Shown here: positions 36,153 to 46,900 of the stretch, piece by piece | Numbering within the stretch: position 1 is the first letter of the stretch | Layout of the letters: each line of letters opens with the position of its first letter | NCBI RefSeq assembly: GCF_000735525.1 | Contig: NZ_JMPR01000004.1 | Location: 1-64,000 of the forward strand | Direction: 5' to 3' | DNA: 64,000 nt | Source: Tatumella ptyseos ATCC 33301 | GTDB taxonomy: Bacteria > Pseudomonadota > Gammaproteobacteria > Enterobacterales > Enterobacteriaceae | Program-made: the position numbers and the translations under genes | Notes under the pieces: generated by a model | Seen by the model: the letters and a program-made list of their open reading frames with translations, nothing else | Told to the model about the DNA's origin: nothing | Databases searched by the model: none

Positions 36153-37262
36153 ATTTAACATTATTCCCACATCCAACGTCAGATAAAGGATATTCCCCTG
36201 ATTATCGCAGGGGAATATTTATCGCGGTTATGCACGATAAGTTAAGCGCCCGACATGAATAACTTTCTGAGCGGATTTATGCCTTCCTGAAACCGGATTA
36301 ACCCGTGGCCCGGTGATGCTCGTTTATATTTCCCGGCCCAATGACCGTAACATGACAGCCCTGATCACTTATCTGACTGTCGCCGTCATAAAGCTCAGGT
36401 TTCGATATTTCCCCCACCATTCACCGGAAAACTCAGGGGTGACGTATTCAGTAATCGCAGTCCCTCCTCCCGGGCGATCCGCAGCCGAAGACACACCGTT
36501 CTGTGCTTATTTCCCCCGATTAGCGGCTCTTTCCCCGCCGTGGCCGGCAGGCAGGCAAGGCGGCCGGGCCGGAGGATATTTCTCTGCAACCAACTTTGCG
36601 GCGGGCATACCGTCTGACAGAGTCTCTCACCCCCTGTCAGACCGGCGGTATAAACATGGGATCACAGGGGATGAGTACAGCAGTGCCCCCTGTTCCGCGT
36701 AATGAAAAACATCATATCAGCACGTCTGAAAAACAGAACAGAAAACAGTAACGGGTTCAGAAGTTACATCATCGTTACCGGAAAGGTATATCTGATATAC
36801 AACCGGAGAAATATCAAAGAATAAAGATCAGACATCGGCAATTAAGTACACAGATACCGGACAACGTCCGGACGAAAATATGAATCATCCGGAAAATCTC
36901 AGAAACAGGATCTGTCATAATCCTGACAATTTCTTATCTTTCACCGCTATTTATTTCATAGTAATGGTTGAACGCTTTTCCGGTTAGTGGATCACATTGA
37001 CTGTTCAGGGAGGTGGTTCCCGGATATCTCAACCTCACCCTCCTGTTATTTTAAACACCCATGAAACACAGCACTTTTTTACCGGGATATTCCCTTAAAA
37101 ACCGATCACCCCCACATTTTAAGAAAAAGTCGCAGGGATATCGCCCCATGTTTTTCTTGTCATCTTATCAATAAAATGATTCCGGTGATATCTACCCCGA
37201 AGGAAACCGGTTAGCTTTTAATAAAAAAATTAATATTGATATATTTCCCCGTCGTGTCCTCC

Positions 37263-37317
37263 ACCACACAACAAAAAATAAGTTTATTTTCTGAATCTGT
37301 TGTGTGGTAAATGACAA
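37263..37317 (+). promoter_or_regulatory. Dyad element upstream of levansucrase 2
   Basis: ACCACACAACA (37263-37273) and TGTTGTGTGGT (37298-37308) form a perfect 11-bp inverted repeat with a 24-nt spacer. TTGT-N10-ACAA (37300-37317) overlaps the right arm as in copy 1. The centre is 104 nt before the start codon, against 103 nt in copy 1. Most other sequence between the element and the gene has diverged, except for a CATG-T-rich-ATAAA/ATTAA stretch likely to hold the -10 box, and the ribosome site. Confidence 0.65.
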
Positions 37318-37389
37318 ATCCGGGATACGTTTAATTAAATAACACGCCATGTTTTTATAAAGCCTCACTTAACTACGGAGGTTTTAAAA

Positions 37390-38664
37390 ATGAAAAATAC
37401 TGAAATTAAAAATTTGCAAGATAAAGTAAAAACAACAGCATGGAGCCGTGCCGATGCACTGAAAGTCCGGGCCGATGATCCCACTACCACTCAACCTGTG
37501 GTCTCTATCGATTTTCCGGTAATGAGTGATGAAGTCTTTATCTGGGATACTCTGCCACTGCGTAAATATGACGGTAATATTGTTTCCGTCAATGGCTGGT
37601 CCGTTATCTTCACGCTGACAGCTGATCGTCTTCCGGAAGAATATATCGCAGAAGATGGGACTTACGACATCTACACCGACTGGAATGCGCGTCACGGCCG
37701 TGCCCGAATCTGCTTCTGGTACTCAAAAGACAGCAAGAACTGGACATTCGGCGGCCGTGTGATGGCAGAAGGTGTGTCACCCACCACCCGTGAATGGGCA
37801 GGTACCCCGATTCTGCTGAATGAACAGGGTGATGTGGAACTGTACTACACCTGCGTGACACCGGGAGCGACCATCGTGAAGGTGAAAGGTAAAATTGCTG
37901 CCGATGGTAACGGTGTAACGATGTCCGGCTTTAATGAAGTGATTGAGCTGTTCTCCGCTGACGGTTTCTACTACCAGACAGAAGAGCAAAACCCGTACTG
38001 GGGCTTCCGTGACCCTAGCCCGTTCATCGACCCGAATGATGGCAACCTCTATATGGTCTTTGAAGGTAATGTGGCCGGGGAACGTGGCAGCCATGAAATC
38101 ACCACTGAAGATATGGGTGATATTCCTCCGGGCTATGACGATGTCGGTGGCGCACGTTATCAGACAGGTTGTATCGGTCTGGCGGCGGCGAAAGATGCGG
38201 AAGGTAATGACTGGCAACTGCTGCCACCACTGATCACGGCGGTAGGCGTCAACGACCAGACTGAACGTCCTCACTTTGTCTTTAAGGACGGGAAGTACTA
38301 CCTGTTTACTATCAGCCATAAATCGACCTATGCCGATAACCTGACCGGCCCGGACGGCGTTTACGGTTTTGTCAGTGATTCACTGTTTGGCCCTTACGAG
38401 CCTCTGAATGGTTCCGGCCTGGTACTGGGTAACCCATCGTCTCAGCCGTTGCAGACCTATTCACACTGTGTGATGCCAAACGGGCTGGTCACGTCATTTA
38501 TCGATACCGTGCCGGCATCTGACGGTGACTACGATGGCGAATACCGTATCGGTGGTACCGAAGCCCCCACCGTACAGATTAAGATCGAAGGTAAACGGAC
38601 CTTTATGGTCAAAGAATTCGACTACGGTTACATCCCGCCAATGGAGAACGTCATCATCCGTTAA
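37390..38664 (+). CDS. lsc: Levansucrase 2 (GH68)
   Basis: This 424-residue GH68 levansucrase is collinear with copy 1 after a 5-residue longer N-terminus. The catalytic residues are D53 (VFIWDT), D208 (FRDPSPF) and E292 (QTERPHF). It also lacks a signal peptide. GGAGG lies 9 nt before the ATG. A strong terminator follows directly. No holin follows this copy. Protein identity to copy 1 is visibly very high, yet silent sites differ often, so the duplication is not very recent or has been maintained by selection. It should make levan or fructo-oligosaccharides from sucrose. Confidence 0.95.
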   Translation: MKNTEIKNLQDKVKTTAWSRADALKVRADDPTTTQPVVSIDFPVMSDEVFIWDTLPLRKYDGNIVSVNGWSVIFTLTADRLPEEYIAEDGTYDIYTDWNARHGRARICFWYSKDSKNWTFGGRVMAEGVSPTTREWAGTPILLNEQGDVELYYTCVTPGATIVKVKGKIAADGNGVTMSGFNEVIELFSADGFYYQTEEQNPYWGFRDPSPFIDPNDGNLYMVFEGNVAGERGSHEITTEDMGDIPPGYDDVGGARYQTGCIGLAAAKDAEGNDWQLLPPLITAVGVNDQTERPHFVFKDGKYYLFTISHKSTYADNLTGPDGVYGFVSDSLFGPYEPLNGSGLVLGNPSSQPLQTYSHCVMPNGLVTSFIDTVPASDGDYDGEYRIGGTEAPTVQIKIEGKRTFMVKEFDYGYIPPMENVIIR

Positions 38665-39619
38665 TACTGCTACCGGCACAGTGAGGACTGTGCCGGTCTT
38701 TATCGGTGATAACTGCAGCATGGCTTCCGTTCGTTCCGGGCAGACGTTATGTTGCACTTTTCTGATGCCCTTCACCTTTATGATTGTAAACACTTACTAT
38801 CATTAACCGCATTGAAATAATCATAGTTCTCAGCAGCCGGATTTATTCTTATACATTACCTGCGTTAATCCACACCTTTCGATGATGCGTTACCGGATCA
38901 ACGGTTGATGAACTCTGTTTATCCTTTTATTCTGCTCATCCTTTTCGGTAACAATAAGCCTCTGCCACCTTTCAGCAATACATCGGCGCATCCTGCCGTT
39001 ACCCTTCCCGGGCAGATATTATCCGCTAAAATGTTAGTGTGTACCCACACCTTACTCATACCTTGCAATTACTGAATAATTCCGGATCTGCCAGCCCTCT
39101 TTCACCGGTAAATCTTACCCCGGAACCCGAAAATACCTCCTGTTTTTCTGTAAACCACGGGGGAGAGATAGCGCTATCGTGGTAAGCGACCCTTCACTTA
39201 AGCGATCTCTCACCGGAGTCACTCAACGTCACCGGAGTTTCTGTCACCCGCCGGGTTCACAGTCATCGCTCCAGCGAACTGCAGACTCTGAGTCTTTTAC
39301 GAAGCACTCGCCACCTCAATGTAAGTAATTACTCACAACCTTTCTGTGGCCCGTAAATACTCATGAATACCGGACGTATATAACACCGCGGAACAGGCAA
39401 CAGATCAGACAGGACTTATCAGAAGGTTTGCGGGTATTCACCGGAGGCCACCGCTCTTTAAGCCGATACCGTTAAGGTTAAGACATAACTGATGCAGGCG
39501 GTTCGCATAACGCGTTATACCCGAGAGGGGTGATAAAATCAGAACCGTCAAAGGGGGGATTACAGCGGTCTTATCAGACCGGTACCGCCTGAGCGATACC
39601 GGGACTGTAAAGGACAGGA
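38665..39619. other. Intergenic region between levansucrase 2 and lpxP
   Basis: After the terminator of levansucrase 2 I find no supportable gene in these 955 nt; all open frames are short and unlike their neighbours. The region contains scattered copies of TCACCGGAG (for example around 39211 and 39229) but no clear repeat array. Confidence 0.55.
38672..38704 (+). terminator. Terminator after levansucrase 2
   Basis: ACCGGCACAGT, loop GAGG and ACTGTGCCGGT form a perfect 11-bp stem followed by CTTTATC, 7 nt after the stop codon. Confidence 0.8.
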
Positions 39620-40540
39620 TCAGGTATAAAGAGAGGCTTCACCCATCGGGCGGGTTTTAAAGCGGCGATGTACCCACATATATTGCTCAGGTGCACGCAT
39701 AATTTCCCGCTCAATGATCTGGTTCATATAAGCCGCCGCGTTCCATTCCGTGGTCGGGAAATCCTCTAAAGGTGCCTCTATATGTAACTGGTAACCTCTG
39801 CCGTCTTTTTTTCGGACGAGCGTAATGGTTAACAGCGAAGCATGCGACAGACGGGAAAGCACATAGGTTCCGTTGGTTGTCGCCACATCTTTTACCCCGA
39901 AGAACGGCACAAAGGAGCTGCCTTTCATTCCGTAATCCTGATCCGGCGCGAACCATACTGCTTCACCCTGTTTCAGCTGACCGACCATGCCACGCAGATC
40001 ACGGCGGTCAATCATCGCTTTATTCGAGCGTAAGCGCCCGCGGGTTTGCAGCCATTCCATCAACGGATTATTGTGCGGACGGTAGGTCGCCATCATTGGC
40101 TGACAAAGCCCCATGACTCTGCCGCCCAGTTCAAGGGACATAAAATGAACCCCGACACACATCACACCGCGTTTGCCGGACTGTGCCTTCTTCAGGTTTT
40201 CCAGCCCTTCAACATCAAACCATTTACGGATACGTCTGTCGGACCAGAACCAGGCCATGCCGGTTTCCAGAAATCCCAGTCCCAGGGATTCGAAATTTTG
40301 TTGTAACAACGCTTCCTGTTCCTGAGGACACATATCAGGAAAACAGAGACGGATGTTTTGGCGGGCGATAGATTTACGTCGTTTCAGGAACGGCTGCGAC
40401 CAGGTGCCGAGACGTTTCCCCAGAGCAAGAAGCAGCGGATAAGGGAGCTTAACCACACACCACAAAACACTGATCCCAAGCCACAGGGTGAAATACTTAG
40501 GATTCAGGAAGCTTAATTTGAACCCATTACTTTTTTTCAT
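39620..40540 (-). CDS. lpxP: Lipid A palmitoleoyl acyltransferase LpxP
   Basis: This 306-residue member of the LpxL/M/P family has an N-terminal membrane anchor (about 17-38). The HX4E catalytic motif is H132/E137 in GVHFMSLELGG, followed by RVMGLCQPMMATYRPHNN, which matches E. coli LpxP rather than LpxL. The C-terminal APEQYMWVHRRFKTRP is typical. LpxP adds palmitoleate instead of laurate to lipid A at low temperature, keeping the outer membrane fluid. It is monocistronic on the minus strand. Cold induction is expected from the family; I do not see a defined element. Confidence 0.92.
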   Translation of the reverse strand: MKKSNGFKLSFLNPKYFTLWLGISVLWCVVKLPYPLLLALGKRLGTWSQPFLKRRKSIARQNIRLCFPDMCPQEQEALLQQNFESLGLGFLETGMAWFWSDRRIRKWFDVEGLENLKKAQSGKRGVMCVGVHFMSLELGGRVMGLCQPMMATYRPHNNPLMEWLQTRGRLRSNKAMIDRRDLRGMVGQLKQGEAVWFAPDQDYGMKGSSFVPFFGVKDVATTNGTYVLSRLSHASLLTITLVRKKDGRGYQLHIEAPLEDFPTTEWNAAAYMNQIIEREIMRAPEQYMWVHRRFKTRPMGEASLYT

Positions 40541-41105
40541 GCTTGCATCACCAATTTATTAGTCGACATTATTTTATGTCTCATCACTAAGACAAACTGG
40601 CGAGTCAATGATTCAGGGACCAAAATGTAACAAATTGCGTCTGTCTTTTTTTCGCCATAAGGAGATGGTACGAACTCCTGAATGATTATGATATAGGAAA
40701 TATGAGTGCTTGCGCACAATTATTCATTTCCTGACAAAAACAGGCGAGATCATTCCCGGAAGCTGCTTCCGGGCCACTGACAAAATTCCTTAAAAACCGG
40801 TGAGGCCCCCCTCTTCCGGCCGTATTTCTCCCGTTTATCCCCCTGTTTTTTCTGCCTCCCCGCAGCTCATAATCATAACTGATATATTCTGTATCAGCGT
40901 GATGAGAACTCTGCTCAATAATGACACACTCACAGAGATTTTCCATAAAAAAAACTCATCATAAACGGCGATGAAAAACGTAAAAAGTAACGTGTTTTCA
41001 TCATGTAAGATAACTTATACCCGTTAGTTGAAGCCGGATTGATAATCGCTGCATCATACTTTACAGACATCAATATTTTTTATTCATCGTATTAAGGGTT
41101 GTCAT
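40541..41105. other. Divergent intergenic region lpxP / ClC gene
   Basis: These 565 nt probably hold both promoters. A CCCGGAAG-CTG-CTTCCGGG hairpin (40755-40773) without a T-tract is present. An 86-codon minus frame (40686-40946) lacks a ribosome site and is not accepted. The 120 nt before the ClC gene are A+T-rich. Confidence 0.5.
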
Positions 41106-42344
41106 ATGACCAAATCACTACGGTTCGCAAGCGCGGTGGTAATGACCGGGATACTCTCCGGGCTGGGCGGAATGTTACTGGCGATGCTGCTGCATGCCGT
41201 TCAGCATCTGGCTTTCGGATACAGTCAGGATGCCATTATCAGCAAAGAGAGCTTTTTACAGGGAGTGACCGCGGCCAGTGGTGAACGACGGCTCCTGGCG
41301 TTGCTGACGGGAGGGATCATTGCCGGGGCAGGCTGGTGGTTACTGGCTCGGTATGGCCGCCCGCGGGTTTCGGTCAACGCGGCAGTGAAAGATCCTGCCA
41401 AACCCATGCCGGGGGTTACTTCCCTGATCCATGCCTTATTACAGATTATCACGGTTGCGTTAGGCTCACCGTTAGGTCGTGAAGTGGCTCCGCGGGAAAT
41501 CGGGGCGCTGGGCGCCACCTCTCTGGCTCGTGCTTTCGGGCTTGCCCCTGAGGATACCCGGGTTCTTATCGCTTGTGGTGCCGGGGCCGGGCTGGCCGCG
41601 GTATATAACGTCCCGCTGGCCGGAGCTATCTTTACCCTGGAAGTGCTGCTGATCTCTTTCCGCTGGTCCTGCGTACTGCCGGCACTGGTGACTTCTGCAT
41701 TGGGAGCCTATGTCGCCACTTTTGGCCTGGGCAATGAGTCGCAATACCATTTTTCGGCACCGGCCGCAGATACGCCTCTGATTATCTGGGCTATCGTGAC
41801 CTCACCGCTGTTCGGCTATGCCGCGCATCTTTTTCGCCGTTATACCGGACATGCCCGTAAAGGCATTAAGACTAACTGGCAAATGCCGGTGCTGTGTCTG
41901 CTCAGTTTTGGCCTGACCGGTATTCTGTCACTCTGGTTTCCGCAATTACCCGGTAATGGTAAGGGGCCGACGCAACTGGCTCTTTGGGGTGAGTTAACCG
42001 GTCTGTTACCCGTGATGTTGCTGTTACTGAAACTGGTGCTTATCTGGGCTGTCTTACGGGCCGGGGCTGAAGGCGGCGTTCTGACACCAGGCTTTACCGT
42101 CGGTGCTCTGCTCGCCAGTATTCTGTTCACGGTTTTTTCTCCGTTCTTACCTGCCGGAGATCAGACGGCAATTGCGCTGTCAGGAGCGGCCGCCTTCCTT
42201 GCGGCGTCAATGCAGATGCCGCTGACAACGGTGATGCTGGCGGCAGAATTCACCCATATGGGCAGTACTCTGGTCATTCCGGTAATGCTGGCCGTGGGCG
42301 GCTCCTTCGCGACCTGTTGTGCCATTGAGAAACGGGCGAAGTAA
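41106..42344 (+). CDS. clcB: ClC-family chloride channel/antiporter (ClcB-like)
   Basis: This 412-residue membrane protein has about ten to twelve spans and ClC selectivity motifs in diverged form: GSPLGREVAPREIGA (for GSGIP and GREGP), NVPLAGAIFTLEVL, and RAGAEGGVLTPGFTVGA (for GxFxP). The ClcB branch is known to help survival of acid stress. It shows no cytoplasmic CBS domains, as usual for short bacterial members. It is transcribed alone; a GTCCCCGTCA hairpin follows (42374-42398). ClcB is my best sub-family guess; channel versus exchanger cannot be told from sequence. Confidence 0.82.
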   Translation: MTKSLRFASAVVMTGILSGLGGMLLAMLLHAVQHLAFGYSQDAIISKESFLQGVTAASGERRLLALLTGGIIAGAGWWLLARYGRPRVSVNAAVKDPAKPMPGVTSLIHALLQIITVALGSPLGREVAPREIGALGATSLARAFGLAPEDTRVLIACGAGAGLAAVYNVPLAGAIFTLEVLLISFRWSCVLPALVTSALGAYVATFGLGNESQYHFSAPAADTPLIIWAIVTSPLFGYAAHLFRRYTGHARKGIKTNWQMPVLCLLSFGLTGILSLWFPQLPGNGKGPTQLALWGELTGLLPVMLLLLKLVLIWAVLRAGAEGGVLTPGFTVGALLASILFTVFSPFLPAGDQTAIALSGAAAFLAASMQMPLTTVMLAAEFTHMGSTLVIPVMLAVGGSFATCCAIEKRAK

Positions 42345-42461
42345 TCCGAAAAACAGCCGGAGATACGGTTGTCGTCCCCGTCATTCTGTGACGGGGACAG
42401 AGAGCCGGCTCTGCAGGGGACGCCCGTTCGCCGGGTCGGTTATCCCACAGGGTAAGGCAAG

Positions 42462-42494
42462 GCGAAAAAGTTCCGGCCTGCAATTGCAGGCCGG
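42462..42494 (-). terminator. Terminator of the RND efflux operon (22-nt palindrome)
   Basis: CCGGCCTGCAA/TTGCAGGCCGG is a perfect palindrome at 42473-42494. Read on the minus strand it is followed by AACTTTTTCG and lies 65 nt after the outer-membrane-factor stop codon. Confidence 0.6.
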
Positions 42495-42558
42495 ATAAGT
42501 GCACTACCGCCCATTACGGCGCGCTGATCCTGCCGGAACAGCGTCTTACCAGCGTACG

Positions 42559-43998
42559 CTATAGCGCAGAAGAAGATGAATGTGAGTAGCCACCGGTTTG
42601 CCAGCCACCTCCCAGCACCTTATACAAAGTAATTTTCTGATTAAGCTGGCCCAGTCGGGCAGCAATCAGAGATTGCTGTGCGCTATACCAGGAACGTTGC
42701 GCGACCAGAACGCTCAGATAACTGTCCACCCCCTGCCGGTAGCGTAATTGTGCATAACGGTAATCACGCTGGCTGGCGGCCGCTTCCTGATCCACCGCCT
42801 GTAACTGCTCCCTCCAGGTGTCTTCTCCGGCCAGTTGGTCATTCACTTCTTTAAATGCCGTCTGAATAGCTTTCTCATAATTGGCAATATCAATGCGTTT
42901 TTCGATTCTGGCAATATTGAGGTTGGCCGTATTAGCTCCGCCATCAAAGATGGGCAGATTGATTGACGGTACGAACGACCAGGCTCCGGTCCCGCCATCG
43001 AGCAAACGGCTCAGTGAACTGCTGGATGAGCCTCCGAAGGCCGTCAGACTGATGCTTGGAAAGAACGCGGCTCTTGCTGCACCGATATTGGCGTTCGCTG
43101 CTTTCAGAGTATGCTCGGCGGCAATAATATCCGGCCGGCGGGTCAGTAAGTCAGAAGGCAGCCCTGCCGGGGTGGGCGGGAACTGCCAGTGGCTGTTGAG
43201 CGTCGCATGAGAAAGTAATGTCGCCGGTAAGTCGGTCCCCGCCAGTAGCCGTAAGGCATCCACATCCTGACGTACCTGCCGCGTGTAGCTGGCAACATCG
43301 GCCTGAGCACTGCGCAATGTCATTTCCGCTTCGGCCAGGTCCTGATCGCTGCTGACCCCGCCGTCATAGCTCATTTTGGTCAGCCGGTAAGAGTCCTGCT
43401 GACTGAGTACCGTTTGCTGTGCCAGGTGCAGCAGATCGTTGTCCGAACAAAGCGTCAGCCAGGCGCTGGCTACTTCGGCGATCAGTGAGATCCGCGTCGC
43501 CTGTTCTGTGGCGGCAGTCGATAAGTAGGTTTCCTGAGCTTCATCCTTCAGACTGCGCAAACGTCCAAAGAAATCCAGTTCCCAGGACGTGACCCCTAGC
43601 CCGGCACTCAGTTCATGTTCCGTCACCGCCCCCGAAGTCCGGGTACTGTAGAGGTTGGCCGGCAGATGTTCAGAGGTCTGGCTGGCAGTGGCATCCACCG
43701 TCGGCATCAATGCCGCGCGGTTTACCGTGACCTGATCCCTGGCCTCTTCCACATCCAGCGCCGCCACCCGTAAGTCGCGGTTATTCTCCAGCGACAACTG
43801 AATTAACTGCTGTAACGTGCTGTCGGTGAAAAAGTTCTGCCATGACAGGTCGGCGACATTCCCCGTCGTACCGGACAAACTGTAACTGGCATCCACCGGC
43901 ATTGCCGGACGTTTGTAGTCGGGCTGCAGACTGCACCCTGCCAGCCCCATTGCTGCCACCAGCGGCAGCAGCTTCCACGGGAACGACTTAATTATCAT
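42559..43998 (-). CDS. Outer-membrane factor lipoprotein of RND efflux pump (OprM/NodT type)
   Basis: This 479-residue TolC-like channel protein has a lipoprotein signal with lipobox LAGC (Cys near residue 22). It also has two OEP repeats, each with a long alpha-hairpin and two beta-strands; RRPDIIAAEHTLKAANANIGAARAAFFPSI, starting near residue 285, is the typical NodT/OprM segment. It completes the tripartite pump as the outer-membrane exit duct. It overlaps the RND gene by 11 nt. Enterobacteria usually borrow TolC, so a dedicated OprM-type duct suggests a pump of the MexAB-OprM or SdeAB/OqxAB-like accessory kind. Confidence 0.9.
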   Translation of the reverse strand: MIIKSFPWKLLPLVAAMGLAGCSLQPDYKRPAMPVDASYSLSGTTGNVADLSWQNFFTDSTLQQLIQLSLENNRDLRVAALDVEEARDQVTVNRAALMPTVDATASQTSEHLPANLYSTRTSGAVTEHELSAGLGVTSWELDFFGRLRSLKDEAQETYLSTAATEQATRISLIAEVASAWLTLCSDNDLLHLAQQTVLSQQDSYRLTKMSYDGGVSSDQDLAEAEMTLRSAQADVASYTRQVRQDVDALRLLAGTDLPATLLSHATLNSHWQFPPTPAGLPSDLLTRRPDIIAAEHTLKAANANIGAARAAFFPSISLTAFGGSSSSSLSRLLDGGTGAWSFVPSINLPIFDGGANTANLNIARIEKRIDIANYEKAIQTAFKEVNDQLAGEDTWREQLQAVDQEAAASQRDYRYAQLRYRQGVDSYLSVLVAQRSWYSAQQSLIAARLGQLNQKITLYKVLGGGWQTGGYSHSSSSAL

Positions 43999-46900
43999 GT
44001 GTAATCACCTCAGAAGGGGATTGCTTCTTCCCGGAGAACACCCGGGACACCACAACATAGAACATAGGCACGAAGAAAATAGCGAGGAAAGTGGCTGTCA
44101 GCATTCCTCCGACCACCGCTGTACCGATAGAGTGCTGGCTGCCTGCGCCGGCTCCGTTTGCGATAGTCATCGGGAACACGCCGAGAATAAAGGCCATCGA
44201 TGTCATAATAATCGGCCGGATACGCATCCGTGCAGCGTCTTTCGCCGCATCAATTAATGAACGGCCCTCACGTTCATGCTGCTCCTTCGCAAACTCGACT
44301 ATCAGGATGGCATTTTTCGCCGCCAGCCCGACCGTGGTTAATAACCCGACCTGGAAAAAGACATCGTTACTTAATCCCCGGATAAGCACCGCCGCAATAG
44401 TCCCCAGGACGCCTAAAGGCACCACCATGATCACCGAGAACGGAACAGACCAGCTCTCATACAAAGCCGCCAGACAGAGGAACACGACCAGGACGGATAA
44501 GGCATACAAGGAGTACGTCTGCGATCCTGATGCCTGCTCTTCATAGGAAATACCGTACCACTGCACCCGGAATCCGGACGGCAATTGCTTAGCAATCTGC
44601 TCTACGGCTTTCATTGCCTGCCCGCTGCTGTAACCCGGGGCTGGTGATCCCTGAATTTCCTGAGCCGACATACCGTTAAAACGCTCGTAGTGCGGTGCCC
44701 CGATAACCCATTTACCACTGCCGAACGCGGAAAACGGCACCATATCGCCACTGCTGTTGCGGAAATACCATTTATTCAGATCTTCCGGGGTGACGCGGGA
44801 ACTGGCTTTCCCCATCAGATAGACTTTTTTCACCCGCCCGTTATACATGAACTGGTCAACATAGCTGGAGCCCCAGGCTACGGATAAGGTGTTATCGATA
44901 TCAGAAAGACTCAGCCCTAATGCGCTGGCCCGCTCATCATTAATGATGAGCTGGTATTGCGGTTCATCTTCCATCCCGTTCATACGGACTGCGGCCAGAC
45001 GGGGATCCTTATTCGCCAGTTCAATGAATTTATGGGTCGCCTCCATCATCTGCTGGTGGGTATGATCGCCGGTATCCTGTAAATAGAAATCGAATCCGGT
45101 CGCATTCCCCAGCTCCATCACCGCCGGAGGTACCATAGCGAAGATTTTGGCATCTTTATAATGACTGAAATGGGCCATCGTCCGGGCAGCCAGCGCGCTG
45201 ACGCTCTGGTCAGCCTGCGTTCGCTGACTCCAGTCTTTCAGGCGGACAAAGGCCATACCACTGTTTTGTCCGCGACCGGCAAAGTTAAATCCATCCACCG
45301 CAAAAACGGTGGACACCACACTGCCTTCATCTTTATTCAGATACTCAGACACATCATTCAGCACCTTCTGTGTCCGCTGCGACGACGCATTCACCGGCAG
45401 GGTGACCTGAATCATCATCAGCCCCTGATCCTCGTTAGGCAGGAACGTGGTCGGTACCCGGGTGAACAGAAAAGCCGTCACACCGATAATCACCAGATAC
45501 ACCAGCATAAACAGACCACGCCGCGACAGGATCCGGTTTACACCCCGGCTGTAACTCAGCGTCCCCTGCTCAAACTTACGGTTGAACCAGCCCGCCAGCC
45601 CGCGGGTTTTACTTTCTGCCGACCCGGGCTTCAGCACGGTGGCACACAAGGCAGGGGTGAAAATCAGCGCCATCAGTACCGACAACGCCATAGCAGACAC
45701 GATGGTCACCGAGAACTGACGATAGATAACGCCGGTCGAGCCGGAGAAAAATGCCATCGGTAATAATACAGCCGATAACACCAGTGCTATCCCGAATAAT
45801 GCCCCCTGGATTTGCTGCATCGATTTAATGGTGGCGGCTTTCGGGCTGAGCTGCTCATCGTGCATTACCCTTTCCACATTTTCGACCACCACGATGGCAT
45901 CATCCACCAGCAGACCTATCGCCAGTACCATCCCGAACATAGTGAGTGTATTGATGCTGTAACCGAAGACAGCGAGAATACCAAAGGTCCCGAGCAGGAC
46001 GACCGGCACCACCAGTGTCGTGATCAACGTCGCCCGCAGGTTCTGCAGGAAGATAAGCATCACAAAGAAAACCAGCACAATCGCTTCAATCAGTGTTTTA
46101 ACCACATCCTCAATCGAAGCACTGACAACCGGTGTTGTATCATAGGGATATTCCACCTCGACGTTGTCCGGCAATGAATCTTTCAATGCAGCCACGGTAT
46201 TACGCACCGCTTCTGCCGTGTTCAGTTCATTCGCCCCGGTCGCCAGACGTAACGCAATACCGGCAGAAGGCCGCCCGTTCATGGTCGAGTCGATGGTGTA
46301 ACTCTCCGGCCCCAGGGCAACTTTAGCCACATCTTTAAGCCGGATTTGAGACCCGTCACTGTTCACTTTTAATAAAACATTTTCGAATTGTTGTACTGTC
46401 GTGAAACGTGATTTACCGAGAATGGTCGCGGTGGTTTTGTTGCCGGGAACCGTCGGTAAGCCGCCCAGGGAGCCGGAAGAGACCTGTACGTTCTGATTAT
46501 CAATGGCCGTGGTGACATCACTCGGGATCAGTTTATATTTGTACAGCTTGGCGGGGTCCAGCCAGATGCGCATGGCATATTCTGCCCCCATCACCATAAA
46601 GTCGCCGACACCCTTGGTCCGGGAAATCGGGTCCTCCAGTTTGGATACCAGAAGATCCGCCAAATCAGCATTACTCAGCTTGCCGTCTTTGGAGATCAGA
46701 CCAATCACCATCATAAAGTTTTTCTGATACTTACGGATGCGGATCCCCTGGTCCGTCACACTGGATGGCAACTGAGACTCGGCCAGCGATACCCGGTCCT
46801 GTACCTCAACCTGCGCAATGTCTGAGTTGGTTCCCTGATTAAAGGTGGCAATAATAGACGCGCTGCCATCACTGCTGGTGGTGGATTCAAGATATCGCAA

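Larger units (their letters stand above)
36021..37389. other. Long intergenic region between holin and levansucrase 2
   Basis: Apart from the terminator and the dyad element listed separately, I see no gene in these 1369 nt. A 129-codon plus frame (36313-36702) and the opposing 64-codon frame have no ribosome site and no recognisable family. The stretch could be decayed phage DNA, but no lysis or tail gene fragment can be recognised. Confidence 0.6.

Noticed and set aside
36313-36702. 129-codon plus frame and the opposing 64-codon minus frame
   Set aside because: Composition is low-complexity and Pro/Gly-rich, with no ribosome site and no family resemblance.
40755-40773. CCCGGAAG-CTG-CTTCCGGG hairpin as an lpxP or ClC terminator
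   Set aside because: It lies upstream of both divergent genes and has no T-tract on either strand.
40686-40946. 86-codon minus-strand frame upstream of lpxP
   Set aside because: No ribosome site and no family; it includes a CCCGGAAG hairpin and lies in a probable promoter region.
42374-42398. GTCCCCGTCA hairpin as a full terminator for the ClC gene
   Set aside because: The stem is strong, but no T-tract follows in either direction; kept only as a possible stabilising hairpin.
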